Assembly (NCBI GenBank): GCA_963575745.1
Contig: CAUYUJ010008064.1
Coordinates: forward strand, 1-42,516
DNA length: 42,516 nt
Origin: Prorocentrum cordatum
Lineage: Eukaryota; Sar; Dinophyceae; Prorocentrales; Prorocentraceae
Direction of reading: 5' to 3'
The translations under genes were made by a program, and so were the position numbers. Positions 28,986 through 35,675 of this stretch are shown here, piece after piece; position 1 is the first letter of the stretch, and each line of letters opens with the position of its first letter. Under the pieces are notes generated by a model. That model was given only the letters and a program-made list of their open reading frames with translations, was not told the origin of the DNA and did not search any database.

Positions 28986-29041
28986 CCAAGGCCCCTTCAG
29001 CCACACCCTTTGCACAGCACGCCCTTCGGACTCGCGGGCTA

Positions 29042-29335
29042 CTGGCCTCCCAAGTGGGGTCCGAGCAGATGGCGTCGGAGGATCGCGCCAGACCGCCGAG
29101 GCGTCGGCGATGCGGCTCGATGTAAAGCCCGCGACGCCAACGACGCCGATGCATCGCCGACGTTCGGGGGTTGCTAAAGGTGTTGGAGCCCTTGGATGGA
29201 GCCCTCTGGGCCTCGTGAGGGGTCCTCCGCAGGCCGTCACCTTGGAAGTCCTTCGGCACCTTGGGCCAGTGGCACGTCCAGCAGCACCCGAACGTACACC
29301 CAGGCATCGGACGCGTTGGAGAGGTCAAGGCGAAG
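29042..29335. mobile_element. Large foldback element, GGATCGCGCC family, copy 2 (one-armed)
   Basis: GGCCTCCCAAGTGGGGTCCG, GCGTCGGAGGATCGCGCCAG and the CCTCGTGAGGGGTCCTCCGC middle match 17818-18201 in order. The expected right arm is missing; an element of the GGCGCTCCGCGCGG family begins at 29343 instead. Confidence 0.6.
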
Positions 29336-29342
29336 TCAACCC

Positions 29343-29543
29343 TCGAAGAACAAAAAACGGCATGAACATCATTCCTCGGGTCTCCGCGCGGGTTTCTTGG
29401 ATCGGCGCTGGGCCGCCATGGCGGCGCCTCCGGCGCCGCCCCTGGCGCGCTCCGCGTTGCCAGGGAGGGGGGGGTCAGCGCAGGCTCAAGAGACCTGCGC
29501 GGGCCTCCCAACGTTTATGATTGTGCAGTTTTTTCTTCCTCGT
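29343..29543. mobile_element. Foldback element, GGCGCTCCGCGCGG family, diverged
   Basis: TCGAAGAACAAAAAACGG at the left, arms TCTCCGCGCGGGTTTCTTGG and AGACCTGCGCGGGCC, core GGCGGCGCCTCCGGCGCCGC, right end TTTATGATTGTGCAG then TTTTTTCTTCC. It is the most diverged of the five copies. Confidence 0.7.
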
Positions 29544-30155
29544 ACCCCAGCGCCCGGCGCACTGAAGAAGTCAAGACGAAGGTTATTCGTCGTTTTCGGC
29601 CCCCAGGGGCCCCCGCCCGGACCTAGGACCGTCCAGTCACGACTCGGGACTGGACTTCAGGGGTGGACCTAGACCGTGTTTTGGCGAGTTCGTGGGCCGT
29701 TTTCGTTTCGATGTCGTTTTGCAGCAAAGGCGGACTTAAGACAAAACGAGGGAAACGAAAACAAAATGTTTCACTGCCTGGAGCTCCCCAAATGTGCATC
29801 TATTAGCATGGACCTGTCCGCCGTGAGTGTCAGTGTCTAGGCGCAAGAGCTTTCGAATAGAAGCGGGCTTGAGTATTGACGGTCTGGGAGTGAATCTAAT
29901 TGTGAATGAGTTGGAGTGTGAGTGAGTCTCGATCGTATTAGTGCGTCTCTGCGCATGAGCCTGGGGCCTCTTGGGGCCTCTTGAAACTTCCTGGTGCTTT
30001 TAAGTGTCCCCTGGAGCCTCCCTCCTGTTGCCTCTTGTGGCTTCGTGTGTCCTCCTGAGGACTCCCGGGGCCTCGCGTGGCCTCCTGGGGCCTCCAGGAA
30101 CTTTAAGGGTAGCTCTTTGGGAGATGTTATATAGAATCGGGAGTATAGCTCGCGC
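29544..30155. other. Upstream region of the coding unit
   Basis: Lower-GC, non-repetitive DNA without a recognised gene. Around 29940-30100 it has repeated CTCTTGGGGCCTC / CCTCGGGGCCTC words. An open frame runs in phase with the next gene from 30004 but that part looks repeat-derived, so I place the probable start later (30220). No long terminal repeat matching the region after 35551 is seen. Confidence 0.4.
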
Positions 30156-30175
30156 GCCGTTGCCTTTGGCTCAAG
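30156..30175 (+). other. Possible relict spliced leader (degenerate)
   Basis: GCCGTTGCCTTTGGCTCAAG resembles the 22-base dinoflagellate spliced leader. It has one substitution (T for A) and two single-base losses, and ends in the exact 3' part GGCTCAAG. A downstream ATG in frame with the coding unit follows 44 bases later (30220), which suits a retroposed trans-spliced mRNA start. The same bases also form a TGCCTT/AAGGCA stem, so chance is not excluded. Confidence 0.45.
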
Positions 30176-30219
30176 GCACGCGAGCCCTATGTGCCCGGAC
30201 ACTTACCTTAGTGTTCGCT

Positions 30220-30861
30220 ATGTGCTGGAAAGACCGATACATCGATCTTATCCTATCATACCCATCCACTCCCCATATCGTATTCCTTCGACATGGAATT
30301 GGATGCAATGTGAGCTCATCCGCCTCCCATGGAGACGGATGCTATTTGACCTACCAGGCTCACTTTCGACTTGGTAGCGGAGCTGGCCGCACTCTCGCGT
30401 GGTCAGCTCTTGCTCTTCTCATCCTCATACACTTCGGCACGATCCTCGTGACCACATACAACCCTGCGCCACCACTCCCAGTACGTTCACGAGGATCTAT
30501 CCAAGAGCAAGAAGCAACACGAGAGGTACGACGTCTAGACAACAACATTGGTACCATATACGCTTCATCATTGCGCTACTACCAACCGCTCGGCAACGAG
30601 CCAAAAGCGCAGCACTTGAAGCAGGGGCGGAAGGATCCGCCAGATAGAGCGCCTCGACGACTCGACAAGGCGCTACCCCAGCGCGGCAACGCGCCTAATA
30701 ACCACCCCTATCTACACAGCCTTGGGCTGGTTATCTTCGCCATCATATGGTTCGCGCTGGGGGCAGCAATCGGACACATGCGCCGCGGAGAAAACAGCAC
30801 CGATGGGCAAACACATGGCCCATACTGGGACCCTCAAGGCAACGTACCTTTCCGTGAGTAG
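30220..30861 (+). CDS. Two-hydrophobic-segment N-terminal part of the polyprotein unit
   Basis: The frame is open from 30004, but I start at the ATG at 30220, the first after the possible spliced leader. It has two hydrophobic, membrane-like segments: SALALLILIHFGTILVTTY (about 30400-30458) and LGLVIFAIIWFALGAAIGHM (about 30721-30780). A basic/polar stretch between them holds two of the Gly-Asn hairpins (30588, 30681). The frame ends in TAG at 30859-30861 and, without any frame change, continues open to 31419. So the stop is the only break before the capsid-like part. I do not recognise a family. It could be a membrane-anchored Gag N-terminus or a separate small membrane protein. Confidence 0.5.
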   Translation: MCWKDRYIDLILSYPSTPHIVFLRHGIGCNVSSSASHGDGCYLTYQAHFRLGSGAGRTLAWSALALLILIHFGTILVTTYNPAPPLPVRSRGSIQEQEATREVRRLDNNIGTIYASSLRYYQPLGNEPKAQHLKQGRKDPPDRAPRRLDKALPQRGNAPNNHPYLHSLGLVIFAIIWFALGAAIGHMRRGENSTDGQTHGPYWDPQGNVPFRE

Positions 30862-30903
30862 GTTTATGAGGTCAACGCGTGGCTCAACGTTACAAGCGGA
30901 CGC

Positions 30904-31419
30904 ATGACGCCACAGGCCCAAGCGGCCGCCATACAACGCGGCCTGGGTGGCCTAGCGAGGACACTCGCCATGAGGGTACCACCTGACATGATAAACTATG
31001 GTGCTGATGGGGTCCACACCGACCCAGTGACCTACATCATGTTCCTCCTAAGCATGAAGTTCGAGCGCCTGGAAGATGAGCGCCAGCTCACTTCCGGCAC
31101 ACAGCTCATCGACTTCCATGGGCCTCACGGAGAACGAATCGACGTCACTCTTACCCGATTCGAAATGGCCCGACTTGAGGCACAGCCGGTGGGATTCGAC
31201 CTTCCCAACTTCCAATTACTAACCACGATCCTGTTCCGCGCCTTAGGCGTCAGCAACCAGCGAGCCATGCAACTCTTACAGCCACTCAATCATCAAATGC
31301 CCCGAACACGACAAAAGTACGATGAGTTGCTGGAGAGGGTGCGTTCGATAGGGCACCTATCAGAACGATCTCCTGGTAATATAGGATCTGTGTTTGGAAA
31401 GGGGAAGGGGATCTGGTAG
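30904..31419 (+). CDS. Gag/capsid-like helical protein segment
   Basis: It reads in the same frame as the preceding segment, and 42 bases between (30862-30903) are also open. The ATG at 30904 is the first in the piece. The protein is helix-rich: DPVTYIMFLLSMKFERLEDE, later NFQLLTTILFRALGVSNQRA and RTRQKYDELLERVRSIGHLS. This layout, followed by a basic linker and a CCHC knuckle, resembles the capsid part of LTR-type Gag proteins; that is inference from order and helix pattern, not from a diagnostic motif. It runs out at TAG 31417-31419. The downstream part continues in the +1 frame from about 31394, so a frame change near the AAAGGGGAAGGGG run is needed. Confidence 0.5.
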   Translation: MTPQAQAAAIQRGLGGLARTLAMRVPPDMINYGADGVHTDPVTYIMFLLSMKFERLEDERQLTSGTQLIDFHGPHGERIDVTLTRFEMARLEAQPVGFDLPNFQLLTTILFRALGVSNQRAMQLLQPLNHQMPRTRQKYDELLERVRSIGHLSERSPGNIGSVFGKGKGIW

Positions 31420-32008
31420 TGGGAATTTCTACACTACCTTAACCACTGAAGCCCAGCCTGGAAACGGGCCCTCAAGCATATGGGCCGATGATCCCGGAGA
31501 ATCTACTGCTCTATTAGCAGGGGATCGACCACAACCAAGCTGGGCAACCAGCCCTCCTTCCAGAGAACCTCAACCACACCGCTCTTTATGGGGCGAATCA
31601 AACCCCCTCACCGACGGCGTATCCACCTACTTGGGAGACGATGATTTCGACTCCGGCACCGACACAGATACTGTATCATCCGACGGTGTTGAAGCCTTAG
31701 ACTGGTCAGATATTATGAATATGGAAAATGACAATCAGCGTGCTGAACACTTGTTTTGGTTGTTACAACAGGCTAAACGGAGGTGGAGGAGGTTCACACG
31801 AAAACCAGTGCGACGTGTTAGGAGGGGGATACGGAGGAGCGTCAAGGGAAAAGGTAAAGGCAAACGAGGTCGTCGGAGGTTGAATGGACGAGGCATCACG
31901 GCATTCCTCCAGAGGCTCTCAGATGAACAGTATGATGAGATATTCTTCGGGGGAAAGGGCCGTGGCAAAGGCCGTAGAGAGACCTCAGGAAAAAAAAGGC
32001 AAAGGTAG
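31394..32008 (+). CDS. Acidic then basic linker of the Gag-like unit
   Basis: Continues the unit in another frame. The first part is Pro/Ser/Asp-rich (e.g. DDDFDSGTDTDTVSSDGVEA). The second part is very basic (VRRVRRGIRRSVKGKGKGKR), as expected of a nucleic-acid-binding tail next to a zinc knuckle. One Gly-Asn hairpin sits at 31456-31469 in frame. The sense frame should leave this one at the run of eight A (31990-31997), after which the CCHC frame continues with a similar Lys/Gly/Arg-rich sequence. The homopolymer suggests an indel, a sequencing error or slippage. Confidence 0.55.
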   Translation: MERGRGSGSGNFYTTLTTEAQPGNGPSSIWADDPGESTALLAGDRPQPSWATSPPSREPQPHRSLWGESNPLTDGVSTYLGDDDFDSGTDTDTVSSDGVEALDWSDIMNMENDNQRAEHLFWLLQQAKRRWRRFTRKPVRRVRRGIRRSVKGKGKGKRGRRRLNGRGITAFLQRLSDEQYDEIFFGGKGRGKGRRETSGKKRQR

Positions 32009-32980
32009 GCGGGGAAACCCGCGAGGTAGAGACGGCCAGGTTCTAAAGTGCCATGAGTGTGATAGCACCGACCATCTTGTGAGAGATTGTCCAGCGAAGG
32101 GAAGCGGAAAGGGCAGATCGACCGAAGTCCATTTTGGCTCAAGTGAACCATTCATCGAATATCTGAGCCTCCAGGATTTTGAGGCCATGGAACAGATATT
32201 TTACACTTGGGTCAGTTGCATGGACAACGTCGACGAGCTCGAGGCGTATGGTCATGGATTGTACGCGTACTATCTCGAGTACGTCCGCAAATTCGTTGTT
32301 GGCAACAACGAGCTCACTCCCGTGGAACACGGAACGCTGGGAAACCAGCCTTTATCTTTCTTCGACTGGATGTTCGGGAACCCAGGCAACATCATGGCCT
32401 ACGAAAGCAGTGACGAGGACATCACTGTTGAGGCCTCGCCTTCAGAGGTTGACCGCAACCTCCAACCTCCACCCGAACTCCCGCCTGGAAACAGGCCTAC
32501 CTATCCCCGAAATCATGCTGAACTTATAGAAATGGAGTCTCAAGCGTTCGTTCAAGCTTTCGTTGCAGGCGTGCCAGGGGACCCATTTGTACCCCCTGGT
32601 TCGCTTGCTCCAGGCGAGTACGGACCACGCACACTACTGCAAACCCTCATGAGGATGCACGAGGTATTAACCATCGCATATCCCGAGAGTCAAGAAAGCA
32701 TCGGAGTTGGCATCATGATGCTGCAGGACACTGACGCCTGCGACGACTCGGAGTTAGTGTTGGCAGCCTTGACCCTTATTGACAGTGTGCATCCTGAGGA
32801 CGTGCAGAGGCATGTGCGGTACTCCCGAGGGAGATGGCGCGAGGCCCTGGAAAGGGCCATCGCCATGCGCGGCCAGGCTCTTCCTCCGCCAGGACGGGGT
32901 CTCCAGGCGGCGGGACTATGGCCAAATCACACCGCCATGCGCAACCTTGCTGGGCAGCCGGTGCTCGGCAACGAGCCTGA
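31998..32980 (+). CDS. CCHC zinc-knuckle segment of the Gag-like unit
   Basis: After the A8 run the frame reads KGKGRRGNPRGRDGQVLK and then a retroviral-type knuckle C-x2-C-x4-H-x4-C (Cys codons 32049, 32058, 32088; His 32073). Such knuckles bind single-stranded nucleic acid in Gag. Behind it lie a leader-like sequence translated as TEVHFGSSE, an acidic region with EYLSLQDFEAMEQIFYTWVS, and helices (QALVQ-like, HEVLTIAYPESQESIGVGIM). Gly-Asn hairpins occur at 32009, 32297, 32336, 32483 and 32963. The open frame formally extends from 31884 to 33155, but its ends look like the wrong frame: the sense frame changes near 32980-33000. Confidence 0.65.
32049..32090 (+). other. CCHC zinc knuckle motif
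   Basis: CHECDSTDHLVRDC: C-x2-C-x4-H-x4-C with exact spacing. Preceded by a basic stretch, typical of Gag nucleocapsid proteins of retrotransposons and of some cellular RNA-binding proteins. Confidence 0.9.
32122..32143 (+). other. Relict dinoflagellate spliced leader inside the coding frame
   Basis: CCGAAGT followed by CCATTTTGGCTCAAG. The last 15 bases equal the 3' part of the 22-base dinoflagellate spliced leader, and CCG.AG matches its start with one substitution and one inserted T. Relict leaders in genomic DNA are known marks of mRNAs that were trans-spliced, reverse-transcribed and reinserted. Here it lies 32 bases past the zinc knuckle and is translated through, so two units may have been joined at this point. 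Confidence 0.75.
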
Positions 32981-33514
32981 GCCGACAACCGCGCCGCCTA
33001 CCCGGGACAGCCGAGCGACGCACAGACGCCGGCTATGCAGGGAAACCCGCCTGTCCCGGCTGCGCCAATGGCCATCATCATTGGCAGTTCTACATCAGAA
33101 GAAGAAGAGGGCGATGGTTGCGGGCTACGCGAGGATGAAACCACAATCCTCATGATGGAGGTCACCGGCGAGGAAGAGGTGGACTTTGATCCTGACGAGC
33201 CTGATGCACCATCACCATCGGCACAAGCGCCATTTGCGCCAGGCTCCAGCCAGCAGGGAAACCCGCCTCTACTAGCCGATCCACCTGGGATCGCACAGGA
33301 GCCTCCGCCGGCGCCTCCGCCGGCTTCTACTCAGGCTGCTTCGGCAGCCTCTTCTGATGCGAATGCTGGAAGGTCTCGTTCCCATCCGCGCGTCAGAGGA
33401 GAGCCACATCCACAGGCTCGGCTTCCTCGTGAGTATAGGCAGGCTGGCCCAAAGGAACACGCTCTCAGGCGAGGAGGCCAACTACTTCCGCATAATGACC
33501 CAAGACGCCGTTAA
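32981..33514 (+). CDS. Acidic, proline-rich linker with Gly-Asn hairpins
   Basis: In this frame the sequence reads YPGQPSDAQTPAMQGNPPVP, then GSSTSEEEEGDG, EEEVDFDPDEPDAPSPSAQA and an Ala/Pro/Ser-rich part with QQGNPP. The hairpins at 33037 and 33253 keep the same codon phase as all others, which supports this frame. It is closed by TAA at 33512-33514. Beyond that stop the same frame is open and sensible (GEHSAFGKGTPAYRDAQGKA) all the way to 35551. An overlapping frame (33357-33740) gives LSGEEANYFRIMTQDAVK and may hold part of the original sequence, so the exact path here is uncertain. Confidence 0.5.
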   Translation, partial: ADNRAAYPGQPSDAQTPAMQGNPPVPAAPMAIIIGSSTSEEEEGDGCGLREDETTILMMEVTGEEEVDFDPDEPDAPSPSAQAPFAPGSSQQGNPPLLADPPGIAQEPPPAPPPASTQAASAASSDANAGRSRSHPRVRGEPHPQARLPREYRQAGPKEHALRRGGQLLPHNDPRRR

Positions 33515-35551
33515 GGGGAACACTCGGCCTTCGGTAAGGGCACCCCTGCCTATAGGGACGCCCAGGGTAAGGCCATCCGCGGAGGCTATCAACTTGCAAC
33601 AAATATCCGCCGCCCTGAAATTGAAGAAGTGCGGGCGCAGCTGCGAAACGGTATCGCGGCTCGCAAGTTGCATAGGCCTCAAGCAGCTTGCGGACCATGT
33701 TCCGAGCCGTTCCAGAACCACAGACCGGGATGCCCCGTAGGAAATAATGAAAGTCTGAGCCCAAACAGGGGCAAAACCCCTCATAAGGAGGGCGCCCATC
33801 CGCCACTGATCCCGATGACACAGGACGAGATCGCAGAGGTCAATCGTCGTCTCGGGATCATGGGTCACATGGAGCCGAAAGACGAAGAGGATAAGCCTCC
33901 TCCGGCTCCAAGGGGACTGGTGCCCATGACCCAGGAAGAAAAAGACGCGCTCTTTAATCTTCCTGGAATGCGAGGAAACTCGCCCGGCGTTTCTAGCCAG
34001 TCCCAACAGCCAGAACCAGCAACCAAGGATGAACAGAAGGCCCAGCGAGTTGCGGCGGATGAGGAACGTATGCGAATAGCAGAAGAACGCACACGCGAGG
34101 CAACTCGCCAAATGCTGATGGATTCCCAAAAGATATACATGAAGGGGGCTAAGAAGCCCCCGCCCCCACTCCAATCGAAGGCTAAGAGTGAAACTCCAGC
34201 ACCGAAGTCGTCTTCGGAAATGAGACCGAAAGCACGCTCTGAGGATCCTGGGCCAGATGTGCAGATGGAGGCGCCTCGCTCTAAAACGCCGAGATCACCG
34301 ATTGGCGCAATTCCAGCACAAGGATCTGAGCCCAAGCAGCAACCTCAGGACCCTGCGGAGGAACGGAGACGCCCGCCTAGTCGCAGCAATTCCACTGTTA
34401 AGAAGGCGATGGTTTTCGAGCGCTCAGGGCACGCCCCTGCGCCAGCTTCGCTTGCGGCGGCACGTTCCAAAAGGTCCGACGAAGGTGCTCTGTCTAGGGG
34501 TACCTGGGCGCCGACGATTAGGGGCAGCGCCAGTCGTGGGTCACCGCGGGGAAACCCGCCAGGCGCTGCTGCTGCAGCTTCCTCCTCTTCAGGAGCCGCA
34601 GCCTCTTCAGCGACAGAGGCTCCTGCGCGGGGAAACCCGCCCGAGGATCAGCGGCACCACCCAGGAGATACGTCCTTCACCAGCGGGAGGCCGAGTGTGA
34701 TCAGGGATAGACTTGCTCTGCGGAAGCCCCCACCGATACGTTCGGTGGATGAGGAATTTGTGAGGAAATGCAGGCAAGCAAACATTATCCCGAGATCCAA
34801 TCACACCCTCAAACAGCCGAGTAAAGCTCTTAGTAGGATATGCAGACTTGCGCCAAACAAACCACACAATCCTGTGTGGGACCTGGCTACATTCGATGAT
34901 CATGATGGTTGGATTAACCTCGTGGAGCTCGTAAATGATTATCCGTGGAACACAGGAAAAACGAGACATGATGGGCGCAATCCCAAACACGACGAGGCCA
35001 AAGTCATCAACGCGAACCTATATGGTCGCACGGTTGGCCAATTGGCCGCCATCATGATGGAGGTTGTTCATGTCCGCGAACCAGACGGTGAAGAAAAACA
35101 GCGCCTTCAGTTCAAGGTGTTAGTGCGGGACTCCGGCGAGCCCGAGATCTTCACCCGCGCCTCTCAGGGGCATTCGTGGACTTTGAAAGCTCCATGGTCG
35201 CTGTACAATTATATTGTACTGTGCGACCAACCTGCCGGGAGACCGGCCCCGTACCCCGAGGTCGCCATGCATGGCACTCGGCGGCGCGCCTTCGAAGGCA
35301 TCATGTGGCACGGCCTGTCCTGTAGATCCGAACACAACTCGAAGAAACGGGGGACAGGCCGGTCACGCATCCACTTCGTGCCGACGGTCCGCCGTCGTAG
35401 CGTGAACAGTGGGTGGGACCCAGACTCCGACATCATCATCTTCGTAGATTGGCACAAGGCCATGCAAGATGGTATAAAGTTCTGTTGGTCTGATAACGGA
35501 GTCCTTTTGTCCGGGGGAAATTGTTCACTGCGTGGGGATCCCCATATGTGA
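33515..35551 (+). CDS. C-terminal part with RNA 2'-phosphotransferase (Tpt1/KptA-like) domain
   Basis: The frame is open from 33515; the first ATG is 33629. Order: a Cys/His cluster C-x2-C-x6-H-x3-C (33689-33733); a Glu/Arg/Lys-rich coiled segment (about 34020-34140); a long Pro/Ser/Ala linker with three Gly-Asn hairpins; then from about 34817 a Tpt1/KptA-type domain. Landmarks: SKALSRICRL (family: R-H at the end, here R-L), DGWINLVELV, KQRLQF, RASQGHSW, MHGTRR, SRIHFVP, and DGIKFCWSDNGVLLSGG at the end. Tpt1 removes a splice-junction 2'-phosphate from RNA using NAD+, and relatives bind ADP-ribose. The NAD-fold motifs H-G-T, R-x-H-x and D-G-I-x-F are present, but the first His of the active Arg-His pair is Leu, so activity is doubtful. 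I know of no Gag-like/Tpt1 fusion. Confidence 0.75.
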   Translation, partial: GEHSAFGKGTPAYRDAQGKAIRGGYQLATNIRRPEIEEVRAQLRNGIAARKLHRPQAACGPCSEPFQNHRPGCPVGNNESLSPNRGKTPHKEGAHPPLIPMTQDEIAEVNRRLGIMGHMEPKDEEDKPPPAPRGLVPMTQEEKDALFNLPGMRGNSPGVSSQSQQPEPATKDEQKAQRVAADEERMRIAEERTREATRQMLMDSQKIYMKGAKKPPPPLQSKAKSETPAPKSSSEMRPKARSEDPGPDVQMEAPRSKTPRSPIGAIPAQGSEPKQQPQDPAEERRRPPSRSNSTVKKAMVFERSGHAPAPASLAAARSKRSDEGALSRGTWAPTIRGSASRGSPRGNPPGAAAAASSSSGAAASSATEAPARGNPPEDQRHHPGDTSFTSGRPSVIRDRLALRKPPPIRSVDEEFVRKCRQANIIPRSNHTLKQPSKALSRICRLAPNKPHNPVWDLATFDDHDGWINLVELVNDYPWNTGKTRHDGRNPKHDEAKVINANLYGRTVGQLAAIMMEVVHVREPDGEEKQRLQFKVLVRDSGEPEIFTRASQGHSWTLKAPWSLYNYIVLCDQPAGRPAPYPEVAMHGTRRRAFEGIMWHGLSCRSEHNSKKRGTGRSRIHFVPTVRRRSVNSGWDPDSDIIIFVDWHKAMQDGIKFCWSDNGVLLSGGNCSLRGDPHM
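34817..35548 (+). other. Tpt1/KptA-like domain
   Basis: Counting from the Met at 33629: Arg406 of SRICRL (34844), Arg492 of KQRLQF (35102), Arg510 and His515 of RASQGHS (35156, 35171), His548 of HGT (35270), Arg580 and His582 of RIHF (35366, 35372), Asp614 of DGIKF (35468), Asn623 of DNGV (35495). An insert of about 30 residues (NTGKTRHDGRNPKHDEAKVI and on) lengthens the N-lobe. There is another insert between HGLS and RIHF (EHNSKKRGTGRS). Confidence 0.75.
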
Positions 35552-35614
35552 ATCTCCTTGCTGGCGCCCCCTTGGTGGTGGGACTCGGTGAGGACGAATC
35601 TGGATTTAAGTGTG
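35552..35614. other. Sequence after the coding unit
   Basis: Short unique stretch before the (CT)n block. No polyadenylation-like signal, poly-A tail or long terminal repeat is visible. Confidence 0.4.
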
Positions 35615-35642
35615 ACTGAGCTGCCTCTCTCTCTGTCTCTGC

Positions 35643-35675
<33 letters not shown>

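Larger units (their letters stand above)
30588..34640 (+). repeat. Thirteen in-frame GNRA-loop hairpins (GCNNG-GMAA-CNNGC)
   Basis: Copies: 30588-30601 GCTCG-GCAA-CGAGC; 30681-30694 GCGCG-GCAA-CGCGC; 31456-31469 GCCTG-GAAA-CGGGC (one G.T); 32009-32022 GCGGG-GAAA-CCCGC; 32297-32310 TGTTG-GCAA-CAACG (outer T.G); 32336-32349 GCTGG-GAAA-CCAGC; 32483-32496 GCCTG-GAAA-CAGGC; 32963-32976 GCTCG-GCAA-CGAGC; 33037-33050 and 33253-33266 GCAGG-GAAA-CCCGC (one A.C each); 33970-33983 GCGAG-GAAA-CTCGC; 34546-34559 and 34627-34640 GCGGG-GAAA-CCCGC. All are in the same codon phase and encode X-Gly-Asn-Y, mostly followed by Pro. In nine copies both arms pair perfectly, and the stems differ among copies. Confidence 0.85.
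30626..35247 (+). repeat. Further tetraloop hairpins in other codon phases
   Basis: The same coding unit holds perfect stems with four-base loops outside the Gly-Asn phase. They are 30626-30641 GGCGGA-AGGA-TCCGCC, 32843-32858 GGCCCT-GGAA-AGGGCC, 34144-34161 GGGGGCT-AAGA-AGCCCCC and 35234-35247 GCCGG-GAGA-CCGGC. A 10-bp inverted repeat (35311-35320 with 35352-35361) lies in the Tpt1-like domain. They may be independent, or relatives that lost the phase. Confidence 0.6.

Noticed and set aside
30854-30915. A short GTGAGT...CACAG intron removing the TAG at 30859
   Set aside because: Removing it would not restore the downstream frame, which is already in phase without splicing.
32385-32410. FGNPGN (two Gly-Asn pairs) as hairpins
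   Set aside because: The flanking codons are not complementary. The same is true of the Gly-Asn pairs at about 30840 and 31375.
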